Shown: piece by piece, positions 1 through 6,486 of the stretch
Layout of the letters: the number at the start of each line of letters is the position of its first letter
Position numbering within the stretch: position 1 is the stretch's first letter
NCBI GenBank assembly: GCA_016844545.1
Contig: JAENJC010000099.1
Location: 1-8,109 of the forward strand
Reading direction: 5' to 3'
DNA from: Deltaproteobacteria bacterium
GTDB lineage: Bacteria > Desulfobacterota > JAENJC01
Length of the DNA stretch: 8,109 bases
Notes under the pieces: model-generated
Database searches by the model: none
What the model saw: only the letters and a program-made list of their open reading frames with translations
What the model was told of the DNA's origin: nothing
Program-made: the position numbers and the translations under genes

Positions 1-569
1 GGTCCCTCCTCACAGCAGAAAGGGTTGCATTAAACCTCCTGCAAAGACTTTCCGGCATTGCCACACTGACCAGACAATATGTAAAGAAGACAGAAGGGAC
101 AACGGCCAGAATAGTGGATACCAGAAAGACCACACCGGGACTGAGGGCCCTTGAAAAGTATGCAGTAAGGATTGGCGGCGGGAAAAACCACCGTTTCGGT
201 CTGTTTGACGGGATACTGATAAAGGACAACCATATAGCAGCCGTTGGAAGCCTGACTGAAGCAGTGAAAAGGGCCAGGGAAAAAGCGCCGCATACGATGA
301 AGATAGAGCTGGAGACTGAAAACCTTGATCAGGTCAGGGAGGCCATCTCTGCCGGGGCGGAGATCATAATGCTCGACAATATGGGCATAGAGACCATGAA
401 AAAGGCTGTAAGACTCATAAATGGGAAAGCGCTTATCGAGGCCTCTGGCGGAATAAACCTTAACAACGTGAGGCAGGTCGCAGAGACCGGGGTTGATCTC
501 ATCTCTGTTGGCGCCATAACCCATTCGGCGAGATCAATGGATATATCTATGGAAATAACAAATGTTTGA
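1..569 (+). CDS. nadC: Nicotinate-nucleotide pyrophosphorylase (carboxylating), C-terminal part, 5' end outside window
   Basis: Makes nicotinate mononucleotide from quinolinate and PRPP with loss of CO2, in de novo NAD synthesis in the cytosol. The frame is open from base 3, so the gene starts before the window and 188 C-terminal codons are visible. Family signatures seen in order: a LTAERVALNLLQRLSGIAT stretch, the substrate-binding DTRKTTPGLR, the YAVRIGGGKNHR stretch, LIKDNHI, the MLDNM strand, EASGGI and the C-terminal TGVDLISVGAITHSA. These cover most of the alpha/beta-barrel with its active-site Arg, Lys and His residues. The GTG at 114 codes for the Val before DTRK and is internal, not a start. 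The TGA stop overlaps the ATG of birA by 8 nt, so the two are probably translated from one message. The family assignment is near certain. Confidence 0.97.
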   Translation, partial: SLLTAERVALNLLQRLSGIATLTRQYVKKTEGTTARIVDTRKTTPGLRALEKYAVRIGGGKNHRFGLFDGILIKDNHIAAVGSLTEAVKRAREKAPHTMKIELETENLDQVREAISAGAEIIMLDNMGIETMKKAVRLINGKALIEASGGINLNNVRQVAETGVDLISVGAITHSARSMDISMEITNV

Positions 570-1536
570 TGAAAAGATATTAAAACTTCTAAAGGAAAAC
601 CGCGGGGATTACACATCAGGGGCTGAGATAGGCAGGGAGCTGGATCTGTCCAGGACTGCCGTATGGAAACATATAGAAGGGCTCAGAAAGGCAGGGTACA
701 ACATTGAGGCAGTACCTTCCTTTGGTTATAAACTTGTTGGGTCGCCGGACATACTTACCCATACAGAGATAGATGCAGGATTAAAGACAAGATACATAGG
801 GAAGAATATTCATGCCTTCTCCCTCACCGATTCCACCAACACAAAGGCCTTCGAGCTTGCCATGCATGGAGCGCCGGAAGGGTCTCTTGTCGTGGCTGAA
901 AGCCAGAGGAAGGGGAAAGGAAGGCTTGGAAGGCGCTGGGAGTCTCCAAAGGAGGTAAATATCTACACCTCGATAATCCTGCGACCAAGGATATCACCCT
1001 CTTCCGCCTCTCAGATAACATTGCTTGCCGCAGTGGCAGCAGCAAGGGCCATAGAAAAGACCACAAAGGTCCTTCCTGACATAAAATGGCCCAACGACCT
1101 CCTTATAAAGGGTAAAAAGGTAGCCGGAATACTGATGGAACTGGACTCAGAGGCGGACATGGTGAACTTCATAGTCCTTGGGATCGGGATAGATGTCAAC
1201 ATGGAACCAACCTCCCTTCCTCCTGATATTGCCAAGGTCGCCACATCCCTGAAGAATGAGACAGGAAGGAGACATGAAAGGGTTCCAATCATACAGGAGC
1301 TTTGCAGGCAGATCGAAAAGTGGTACGAGATATTCAGAAAAGAGGGTTTTGGCCCTATAATTACAGAGTGGGAAAGGCTGTCTATCATGGCAGGAAAATA
1401 CATAAGGGTCTCATTCCTGAATGATAGAAAAGAGGGTGTGGCCCTTGGGTTAGATACAGACGGAGCCCTGCTTCTGAGACTTCCAACAGGCAGGATAGAG
1501 AGGGTAGTAGCAGGGGATGTAACAATGGTAAGGTAA
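562..1536 (+). CDS. birA: Bifunctional biotin--[acetyl-CoA-carboxylase] ligase / biotin operon repressor
   Basis: Activates biotin with ATP to biotinyl-AMP and transfers it to a lysine of biotin carboxyl carrier protein. The 324-aa length matches the two-function class. Residues about 15-45 form a winged helix-turn-helix (SGAEIGRELDLSRTAVWKHI), implying that it also binds DNA as a biotin-responsive repressor. The catalytic domain shows DSTN (90-93), the biotin/adenylate loop KGKGRLGRRW (117-126), KWPND (175-179), KVAGIL and GIGIDVN (207-213). The C-terminal SH3-like domain runs from about residue 275. Start at ATG 562 inside the end of nadC, with a GGA about 8 nt upstream. The TAA stop shares one base with a following ATG (TAATG), suggesting coupling to coaX. 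No bio genes or operator are visible here, so the repressor role is inferred from the HTH alone. Confidence 0.96.
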   Translation: MFDEKILKLLKENRGDYTSGAEIGRELDLSRTAVWKHIEGLRKAGYNIEAVPSFGYKLVGSPDILTHTEIDAGLKTRYIGKNIHAFSLTDSTNTKAFELAMHGAPEGSLVVAESQRKGKGRLGRRWESPKEVNIYTSIILRPRISPSSASQITLLAAVAAARAIEKTTKVLPDIKWPNDLLIKGKKVAGILMELDSEADMVNFIVLGIGIDVNMEPTSLPPDIAKVATSLKNETGRRHERVPIIQELCRQIEKWYEIFRKEGFGPIITEWERLSIMAGKYIRVSFLNDRKEGVALGLDTDGALLLRLPTGRIERVVAGDVTMVR

Positions 1537-1553
1537 TGCGGGGACATGGGGAT

Positions 1554-2330
1554 ATGCTGCTTGCAATCGACATAGGAAACACCAGCATCGCATTTGGGGT
1601 ATATAAAAACAGGGAGCTTTCAGCCCACTTCAGGCTGGGGACCATTAAAGGCCGCGGGGTTGATGAATACGCTGTCTTTCTGACATCACTCCTTGCATCG
1701 AAAGGGATTGCCTTTGGCGATATAAAGGCGGTGATAATCTCCTCCGTCGTCCCGCCGGTACTTGAGATAATAAGAGAGGTTTGCAAAGAGAGTCTTGAGA
1801 TAGACCCCCTCGTAATCGGCGAAAATGTAGATTCTGGAATTCAGGTTCTCTATGACAACCCTAAAGAGGTTGGGGCAGACAGGATCGTCAATGCGGTTGC
1901 CGGATATGATAAATATCACCAATCCCTGATAATCATAGACTTTGGAACCGCCACCACTTTTGACTGTGTGTCACAGAATGGCGAATACCTTGGTGGCGTA
2001 ATTTCTCCTGGTATTGCCATATCAGCAGAGGCCCTGTTTCAAAGGACTTCCAAGCTTCCAAGGGTTGATATATTAAAACCGACAACTGCTATCGGCAAAA
2101 ACACGATAGCAAGCATGCAGTCAGGCCTCTTCTTCGGATATGTAAGCCTTGTAGAGGGGATGGTCAAGAGAATAGAAATGGAGATGCAATCCTCTCCTCT
2201 TGTGATCGCCACCGGAGGCCAGGCAGAACTTATTTCAAATGGAACTGATGTAATTAAGCATGTAGAACCTCATCTAACGTTGGAAGGGTTGAGGTTGATA
2301 TATGAAAGAAGTCGAAAAACTGATTCGTAG
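1554..2330 (+). CDS. coaX: Type III pantothenate kinase
   Basis: Phosphorylates pantothenate, the first step of coenzyme A synthesis. Type III enzymes are not feedback-inhibited by CoA and need a monovalent cation. Motifs counted from the chosen start: the ASKHA phosphate-1 loop DIGNT (5-10), GADR with Asp109 as the expected catalytic acid, IIDFGTATTFD (127-137) and YLGGVISPGI (145-154), and the phosphate/adenosine segment ATGG (219-222). Length 258 aa is normal. I chose ATG 1554 because family members begin MLLAIDIGNT; an in-frame ATG at 1536 would add six residues and overlaps the birA stop as TAATG, so 1536 is a real alternative. Third gene of a nadC-birA-coaX cofactor operon (NAD, biotin, CoA). 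Confidence 0.95.
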   Translation: MLLAIDIGNTSIAFGVYKNRELSAHFRLGTIKGRGVDEYAVFLTSLLASKGIAFGDIKAVIISSVVPPVLEIIREVCKESLEIDPLVIGENVDSGIQVLYDNPKEVGADRIVNAVAGYDKYHQSLIIIDFGTATTFDCVSQNGEYLGGVISPGIAISAEALFQRTSKLPRVDILKPTTAIGKNTIASMQSGLFFGYVSLVEGMVKRIEMEMQSSPLVIATGGQAELISNGTDVIKHVEPHLTLEGLRLIYERSRKTDS

Positions 2331-2448
2331 GGGCACATGTCCGAAGAACTTTAGTGGAAAACCAATTTGGTTAGAGACGTTTTTCATGGAGACTGGAACT
2401 ACTACTCCATTTACTCCAGATCGTGATATGTTACATTTATTGTTTTAA
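2302..2448 (+). CDS. Small hypothetical protein overlapping the end of coaX
   Basis: A 48-codon ORF in another frame than coaX, overlapping its last 29 nt. ATG 2302 is preceded by GAGG at 2291-2294, a spacing of 7 nt, a good ribosome binding site, and the TAA stop is at 2446. The peptide starts MKEVEKLIRRGTCPKNFSG, then has IWLETFFMETGTTTPFTPD and ends MLHLLF. Composition is ordinary for a soluble protein, with no signal peptide, membrane segment or motif I recognise. It could be a real small protein at the end of the cofactor operon, or the 5' remnant of a longer gene lost downstream. A chance ORF is also possible at this length, but the well-placed ribosome binding site and operon-end position argue somewhat against that. 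Confidence 0.4.
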   Translation: MKEVEKLIRRGTCPKNFSGKPIWLETFFMETGTTTPFTPDRDMLHLLF

Positions 2449-2480
2449 AGTCCCTATTTATTAACGGCTCACGGTCTCTC

Positions 2481-3197
2481 TCATCCTCCGATTTCCTTCA
2501 GCCTAATTTCAATGATATCTCTGACCTTCTGATTCAGATCCTTCCTGGCGGATGGAGAAAGCCCCTCCGTAGGTATCGGCTCGTCAATTACAACCGTTAT
2601 CCTTCCCGGCCTCTTGGCGAACTCCTTGCGCCTCCAGAAGAGGCCTGCATTGTGGGTTACAGGAACTATAGGCACTCCAGTCTTCAATGCAAGGCTCACG
2701 CCTCCTGGATTGAACTCACCCACCTCTCCTGGTGCAACCCTTGTCCCCTCCGGAAAGATGATTATGCTAAAACCCTCTTTCAGCAGCCTGGCCCCCTCGC
2801 TGTTTATCTGTTTCAGTGATGTTATCCCCATCTCCCTGTCTATCCCTATATGCCCAAGGACCTTGAGACACCAGCCGAATACAGGGATATAGAAAAGCTC
2901 CCTTTTGAGCACCCACATGTAAGGAGGAAAAATGGAGGGGAATATGACCGTCTCCCATGCGCTCTGGTGCTTGGCAAGATAGACGGCCGGGCCTGCCGGA
3001 ATATTTTCTCCCCCGATAACTTCATAACTTATTCCGCAAAGCAGCCTCAGGTATACCCCGCTCAGCCTGCTCCATAGGCGGCCAAAGAAATAAGATGCCC
3101 TGATGCCAAAGGGCCTGACGATGACAATCAATGCAGAGAGGATAACGGTCGTCGGCCAGTGGAGTATATAAAATAAAAGAGAGCGGAGTATGAGCAA
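2481..3197 (-). CDS. plsC: 1-acyl-sn-glycerol-3-phosphate acyltransferase (lysophosphatidate acyltransferase)
   Basis: Transfers an acyl group to the sn-2 position of lysophosphatidic acid to give phosphatidic acid, at the inner membrane. An N-terminal hydrophobic segment (about residues 8-30) anchors it. Acyltransferase blocks seen: KHQSAWET with His77 and Glu82 (HX4E in place of HX4D, also found in some bacterial LPAATs), the KRELFYIPVFGW block, IDRE (119-122), and IIFPEGTR (146-153). 238 aa is typical. The start is TTG at 3197, directly after an in-frame TAA. It is supported by an AAGGAAGGGAAG purine tract just upstream, and no ATG or GTG fits the family N-terminus better. Transcribed convergently to the cofactor operon, with no clear terminator hairpin in 2449-2480. 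Confidence 0.93.
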   Translation of the reverse strand: MLILRSLLFYILHWPTTVILSALIVIVRPFGIRASYFFGRLWSRLSGVYLRLLCGISYEVIGGENIPAGPAVYLAKHQSAWETVIFPSIFPPYMWVLKRELFYIPVFGWCLKVLGHIGIDREMGITSLKQINSEGARLLKEGFSIIIFPEGTRVAPGEVGEFNPGGVSLALKTGVPIVPVTHNAGLFWRRKEFAKRPGRITVVIDEPIPTEGLSPSARKDLNQKVRDIIEIRLKEIGG

Positions 3198-3292
3198 TTA
3201 ACTTCCCTTCCTTCAAAGTGATTCGAGCAGATGTCTTATATCACATTATCTTTGCCTTTTCAAAGGCTGCCAAAGCTGGTATCATCCTTGCC

Positions 3293-3958
3293 ATGAAGAA
3301 GTTTCTGAAGTTCATCATAGGCCTTGCCCTCCTTCCAGCATGCTACGGATATTCACTCGAGTTCCTGAGGGTCATATCAGCAATGTACAAGAATCCAGGC
3401 ACTTACTGGGGGATATTTGTCGGGGGAGGAGCGACTTATTTAATGTTCCACATTTTCCTCCCAAAACCACTACTATTGCATATCTTTGGCCATGAACTGA
3501 CGCATGCCTTCTTCGCAAAGCTGTTTGGCTGGAAGGTCAAGTCTATGAAGGCCTCGGACAGCGGCGGTCACGTAAAGCTCTCAGGCTCCAATTTCATCGT
3601 AACCCTGGCTCCTTACTTCTTCCCGCTTTACTCATTCATAGTCCTTCTCGTATACATGGTGACTATCCTGTTTGGTTACGATAAAGGCTTTTACCCTTAT
3701 TTCCTCTTCCTTACAGGCTTCACCATTGCCCTCCACATCCTCATGACCATTGAATCGTTAAGGACAGACCAGCCCGATATAAAAGAAGGGGGGTTGGTAT
3801 TTTCTGTCCCTCTTATCTATCTCGGAAACCTGCTGATTATGGTCCTGCTCCTAAGGCTCACGGTCTTCAAAGGCATAAACTATTACGGGTTTCTGAAGAT
3901 GGGTTGGCTCAGGAGCTGGGAGGTGTGGATGGCCCTGTACCGGGCTGCTGTGGGATGA
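3293..3958 (+). CDS. Integral-membrane M50-family-like zinc metalloprotease
   Basis: A 221-aa polytopic membrane protein with the zinc-protease motif HELTH at residues 67-71 (His67, Glu68, His71) inside a hydrophobic segment, followed by AKLFGWKVKS and a GGHVKLSGS stretch. This arrangement recalls the M50B class of site-2-type intramembrane proteases. A candidate third ligand is Asp159 or Asp162 in TDQPD. Hydrophobic segments lie at about 5-20, 40-66, 101-127, 136-152 and 168-190. Start: the frame is open back to GTG 3218, but that has no obvious ribosome binding site and would leave only 20 nt to divergent plsC. ATG 3293 gives a typical MKKFLKF membrane N-terminus, so I prefer it. A perfect palindrome GCCTTT-TC-AAAGGC (3254-3267) would lie in the leader. 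The substrate is unknown; a regulatory or spore-type protease cannot be told apart from the sequence. Confidence 0.75.
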   Translation: MKKFLKFIIGLALLPACYGYSLEFLRVISAMYKNPGTYWGIFVGGGATYLMFHIFLPKPLLLHIFGHELTHAFFAKLFGWKVKSMKASDSGGHVKLSGSNFIVTLAPYFFPLYSFIVLLVYMVTILFGYDKGFYPYFLFLTGFTIALHILMTIESLRTDQPDIKEGGLVFSVPLIYLGNLLIMVLLLRLTVFKGINYYGFLKMGWLRSWEVWMALYRAAVG

Positions 3959-4076
3959 CGTCTCTGCTCCTGGCTAAAGGCTTGCTATCTGCTATTTATT
4001 ATGAACAATACAATATGATGCCGGAATGAGCTAATATAGCCAGTTTGATGAGAGGTTTAACGGGTTGCCAATGTTT

Positions 4077-4883
4077 TCATTTTGGCAATTCAGGGCTTAT
4101 GCTTTTATTTGACTGCTTTGCGGCTTTGCGAGACAGACCTGAGCAGTTACCAGAAATTTCAACTATTTCAACAGGGCGCTTAGAGGACAAGATGAGCTTT
4201 TTATAAAATATTACAACATCTTTATCCGCAAAGGTCAGATCTGCGTTCCACTGCTCTGCAAGCCAAATAAATGTAACTTCGGAGAAAAAGCAGACATGGG
4301 TCAGATCGTTTTTATAGTGCCAGTGTGAAAATCGCTCTTTATCAATCGCAAGATTTGTCATGATACCGAGTCTGCCTCCCTCCTTCAGGCATCCCCACAA
4401 CCTTTCTAACTCCATTATTGGATCATGCAGATGCTCCACCACCTCAGTCGCGGTTATAAAATCGTACTGTTTTTCCAGTGCAGAGGGTATGTTCGCATAA
4501 AAATAGTCGAAGATTGTCATAAAATGACCTGCCTCTTCAAACATAACAGAGAGCGATGGTTCAGGGCCTGAACCAAAATCCAGGCCACAACTTCCGGGAT
4601 TTAAACAGTTTTGCATAGGGAGAAATATCCGGCTTAAGAACCGGCGATAGTTAAGATCATGAGGAGAGTTCTGGTGAAGGTCGTATCTGCGCTTTTCATC
4701 TGCTGCGGATAAAAACTGAGATGGTGGGACAAACACCAGATTACAGACCTCACAACGCATATAGTTCCGGCGTTCGTCCTGGAAGAAATCAAGCACTTTT
4801 TCTGCCTTGCACAATGGACATGGTACGGATAATAGAGTGGTATCTCCTAAGGGCTCAGACGCAAACTTGTGAGCGCTTGCCAT
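4077..4883 (-). CDS. Class I SAM-dependent methyltransferase with N-terminal zinc ribbon
   Basis: A 268-aa protein. The N-terminus has two Cys pairs, CPLC (22-25) and CEVC (44-47), expected to bind zinc. A Rossmann-type methyltransferase follows: the SAM-binding loop LDFGSGPEP (101-109), a TEVVEHLHDP post-motif (146-155) and KEGGRLGIMTN (167-177). The WHYKNDLTHVCFFS stretch (189-201) is common in such enzymes that act on small molecules or sugar-lipid intermediates. The substrate cannot be read from the sequence. It could start at GTG 4889, which forms a GTGA overlap with the upstream gene, or at ATG 4883; I favour ATG because an AAGAAG purine stretch lies 5 nt upstream. Either way it is translationally coupled to the small YdeI-like gene. 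A short hairpin (TTGCCAA/TTGGCAA, 4065-4088) spans the stop codon but has no U-tract. Confidence 0.85.
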   Translation of the reverse strand: MASAHKFASEPLGDTTLLSVPCPLCKAEKVLDFFQDERRNYMRCEVCNLVFVPPSQFLSAADEKRRYDLHQNSPHDLNYRRFLSRIFLPMQNCLNPGSCGLDFGSGPEPSLSVMFEEAGHFMTIFDYFYANIPSALEKQYDFITATEVVEHLHDPIMELERLWGCLKEGGRLGIMTNLAIDKERFSHWHYKNDLTHVCFFSEVTFIWLAEQWNADLTFADKDVVIFYKKLILSSKRPVEIVEISGNCSGLSRKAAKQSNKSISPELPK

Positions 4884-4885
4884 AG

Positions 4886-5140
4886 TCACTTCTTTCCAGA
4901 TGCTGGATGCTTCATATTCATATACACGCCGCCTTTTTCGAGTTCATAGAGCATTTGGCGAAGCCGCTTTTCTTTCGTCTCTTGTCGTTTGGCTCTGTTT
5001 ATCCAGCCGACATAGTCGTTCTGTTGATAGGCGGGGCGCTCATTAAAGGCGTCCATCAAGCTTCTCTCCTCCAAGGCATGTCTAACGAAGTCCGGCATTA
5101 TATGCCGCGGCCGCTTCAAGTTCGAATTGTCAGTACCCAT
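4886..5140 (-). CDS. YdeI/OmpD-associated (OmdA-like) C-terminal-domain protein
   Basis: An 84-aa protein whose centre and end match the small OmdA domain seen in YdeI-family proteins. Features seen: a PDFVRHALEERSLMDAF helix, then AYQQNDYVGWINRAKRQET (37-55) with the conserved Trp46 and the basic AKRxETKEKR helix, and a C-terminal YELEKGGVYMNMK. The family is linked in the literature to bacteriocin or peptide resistance phenotypes, but the molecular role is unsettled; naming it here is by family only. Most relatives I recall have this as a compact stand-alone protein or fused to other domains, so 84 aa is acceptable. The start ATG 5140 has only a weak TGGA upstream. Its stop overlaps the methyltransferase gene, so both probably come from one message. 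It begins just after a GC-rich palindromic element. Confidence 0.75.
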   Translation of the reverse strand: MGTDNSNLKRPRHIMPDFVRHALEERSLMDAFNERPAYQQNDYVGWINRAKRQETKEKRLRQMLYELEKGGVYMNMKHPASGKK

Positions 5141-5162
5141 AATTTATTCCACTGGGTCAACG

Positions 5163-5263
5163 CCTAATGCGGAGCTAAGCCGCCCCCGGCGGGGCCGGTC
5201 TTGAGCGCCTGGTTCTCCCGGCGCGTAGCGACCGGGGGCGCTCCGGCTTAGCTCCGCGTTCTC
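5163..5263 (-). other. Possible degenerate integron attC site (site 1)
   Basis: Read on the - strand, the structured element follows the HEPN-like ORF and ends CGGCTTAGCTCCGC-ATTAGGC. The last heptamer is one base from GTTAGGC, a valid attC R' core (GTTRRRY), and the 5' side ends in AAC before the matching arm. Position, size (about 100 nt), long imperfect fold and CGC-TAC-GCG tip suit an attC. Against it: the R' core is mutated, the R'' side does not fit RYYYAAC, and the arms are perfectly paired where attC sites keep unpaired bases. Inference only. Confidence 0.25.
5169..5257. repeat. 89-nt nested palindromic element (perfect 14-bp outer stem)
   Basis: The outer arms GCGGAGCTAAGCCG (5169-5182) and CGGCTTAGCTCCGC (5244-5257) are perfect reverse complements. 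Inside lie a CCCC/GGGG mini-hairpin (about 5183-5193) and a second stem, GAGCGCC (5203-5209) with GGCGCTC (5237-5243), continued by CCCGG/CCGGG and CGC-GTA-GCG at the tip. The whole can fold as a three-way junction on either strand. GC content is far above the neighbouring genes. It sits between the 3' end of the HEPN-like ORF and the YdeI-like gene. It resembles a structured recombination site or mobile-element end; its identity is not known. Confidence 0.8.
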
Positions 5264-5856
5264 CACGGAGCGAAGCGGAGTGGAGAACGTCGCCGTTCAC
5301 CCGGCCGAGGAGCGCCGCTCCCGAGGATCGCTGCAGTGCGCAATGCCCACACACAAAAGTCATGGGAAGCCCAGGCTCGCGGGAAGACTGGCTCGGACGG
5401 AAGGAAGATGGACGTCTTGAACTTGTACTGAAGCACCTTTGACAGCTTTTCATGCTTGTCTTGTTCGCCGAACCACTCGGGACGGAAATGAACTACAGCA
5501 TTCCTTAGGCGGATCAGGGCGTCAACGCCCTGTACGGGAGAAATACCAAAGTCAAGTTCACTGCCGGTCCGAATAGCCAGCGCTACGGAGTACTTGCGCA
5601 GAATGCTCTGGTTATCGACCAGATCAGCCACTGTGGCTGCCGCGGTTGGATTGAGAACCTGTCCGAGTGCTGAGGCTTCGAAAAACAGTTCATTCGCGTA
5701 GCACTCGATGCAGGCAACGGTCAGCGTGGCAACGCCAAGCGAGTTCTGGAATATCTCCTCCCAGAACTCACCGAAGGGTTCCTTGGCGTTCGCCCTTTCA
5801 ATCTCTCCAACTCGAGCCGCAAGGCGGCAGGCAGCGAACAGATGGTGAATCGCCAA
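5248..5856 (-). CDS. HEPN-like RNxxxH hypothetical protein, probably a fragment recombined at both ends
   Basis: The ORF reads as 202 aa from a TTG at 5856. Residues 8-175 look like a genuine helical protein: EPFGEFWEEI, a hydrophobic ATLTVACIECYANELFFEA helix, and LIRLRNAVVHFRPEW. The last contains R118-N-x3-H123, the Rx4-6H pattern of HEPN-domain ribonucleases, although assigning HEPN is inference. The frame stays open upstream to a TAG at 5899-5901 with no ATG or GTG, only the TTG and no clear ribosome binding site, so the native start seems missing. After about residue 178 the tail (GAPRPGERRRSPLRFAPW...) is just translation of the palindromic element, so the native C-terminus seems missing too. 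It is more GC-rich than the other genes. It may still be expressed, but I read it as a truncated, horizontally acquired gene. Confidence 0.5.
   Translation of the reverse strand: MAIHHLFAACRLAARVGEIERANAKEPFGEFWEEIFQNSLGVATLTVACIECYANELFFEASALGQVLNPTAAATVADLVDNQSILRKYSVALAIRTGSELDFGISPVQGVDALIRLRNAVVHFRPEWFGEQDKHEKLSKVLQYKFKTSIFLPSEPVFPRAWASHDFCVWALRTAAILGSGAPRPGERRRSPLRFAPWRTRS
5257..5289. repeat. 10-bp inverted repeat forming a second hairpin
   Basis: CGTTCTCCAC (5257-5266) and GTGGAGAACG (5280-5289) are perfect reverse complements around a 13-nt loop containing GCGAAGC. It abuts the 89-nt element, sharing base 5257. It is read through by the tail of the overlapping - strand ORF, so it is either part of the same element or a terminator stem without a U-tract. 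Confidence 0.75.
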
Positions 5857-5892
5857 GCCGCGTAGCGGTCGGCGTGGAACGACTCGTTGGAT
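5857..5892 (-). other. Possible half attC-like site downstream of the secreted-protein gene (site 2)
   Basis: On the - strand, 21 nt after the stop of the upstream gene, comes ATCCAAC (5892-5886), an exact match to the attC R'' core RYYYAAC. It is followed by GAGTC, GTTCCACGCCGAC and a CCGC-TAC-GCGG hairpin. This order resembles the R''-L''-hairpin half of classical attC sites. The expected L'-R' half is absent: the sequence passes straight into the HEPN-like ORF that lacks a normal start. A half site left by a deletion or recombination is one reading; chance is another. Confidence 0.25.
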
Positions 5893-5913
5893 ATTTTGCT
5901 ATTTGCAGTAAGC

Positions 5914-6360
5914 CTATTCATTGGAGTAGAACTTACTGGTGCTTTTTACCGATTTACCTTGAAAGAGCGTTACAGCCACATCTTCTAGTACCTGATTATT
6001 GATGTCCTCTCCCCAGTAAAAGAACTCAATCCAGTATGTTCTCTTTCCGCCTGGATCTAATGCATCCGCCTTGAATGAACAGACGAGACCATTATCCCCG
6101 GGCCAACATGGCGTCTTTTTGGTTTCTGAACTTCGGTCTAAGCCATAGGCTGACATCGCTTGCTCGACACTCTGCCATGGCTGGCTGATATGCACGATTG
6201 TCAAGACTTTGGAACGTATGCTCCAAATATCAATTGAAGCTTTAGGGTCCAAGCGTAGATGACGCCGTATTTGGTCCTCGGGACTTTGGTCCTTCTGCCC
6301 ATTACTGATCGTAGGTAGGGCAATCAGCAACATAGTAACTATTAAGACAGTGACTTTCAT
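5914..6360 (-). CDS. Small secreted hypothetical protein
   Basis: A 148-aa protein I do not recognise. Residues 1-21 form a clear signal peptide (MKVTVLIVTMLLIALPTISNG), so it should be exported to the periplasm. The mature part is mixed alpha/beta with a PWQSVEQAMSAYGLD stretch, two cysteines (C85 in TPCWPG, C94 in LVCSF) that could form a disulphide, and an aromatic strand RTYWIEFFYWGEDINN (107-122). No catalytic motif is visible. Start at ATG 6360 has an AGG about 8-10 nt upstream. It is the first gene of the - strand accessory run; a possible promoter lies in the inverted repeat at 6393-6434. The compact size, secretion signal and a structured site just after the stop are typical of gene-cassette contents. 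Confidence 0.7.
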   Translation of the reverse strand: MKVTVLIVTMLLIALPTISNGQKDQSPEDQIRRHLRLDPKASIDIWSIRSKVLTIVHISQPWQSVEQAMSAYGLDRSSETKKTPCWPGDNGLVCSFKADALDPGGKRTYWIEFFYWGEDINNQVLEDVAVTLFQGKSVKSTSKFYSNE

Positions 6361-6392
6361 TTTGCATGGCCTACAACTATATATTTAACAAG

Positions 6393-6434
6393 TTTTCTCG
6401 ACTTAAACAAAAAGCAAGCATTAAGTCAAGAAAA
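6393..6434 (-). promoter_or_regulatory. Inverted repeat with candidate promoter upstream of the secreted-protein gene
   Basis: The arms TTTTCTCGACTTAA (6393-6406) and TTAAGTCAAGAAAA (6421-6434) pair over 14 bp with one mismatch, which becomes a G-U pair in RNA from the - strand. On that strand a TTGACT (-35-like, 6429-6424) and TTAAGT (weak -10, 6406-6401) sit in the two arms, 17 nt apart. This looks like a promoter inside an operator, 33-74 bp from the gene start. The inverted repeat is certain; the promoter role is inferred. Confidence 0.35.
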
Positions 6435-6486
6435 TAAACATTTATGTTGGCATATAAAAGCATAAACAAATTTAGCACCTAACTTG

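Noticed and set aside
30..524. 164-aa - strand ORF over nadC.
   Set aside because: Antisense shadow of well-conserved nadC, as are the other opposite-strand ORFs over birA, coaX and plsC.
4065..4088. TTGCCAA/TTGGCAA hairpin at the end of the methyltransferase gene as a terminator.
   Set aside because: The 7-bp stem overlaps the stop codon and has no U-tract on either strand; too weak to call.
4907..5167. 86-aa + strand ORF opposite the YdeI-like gene.
   Set aside because: Antisense shadow; the - strand frame has clear OmdA-family conservation.
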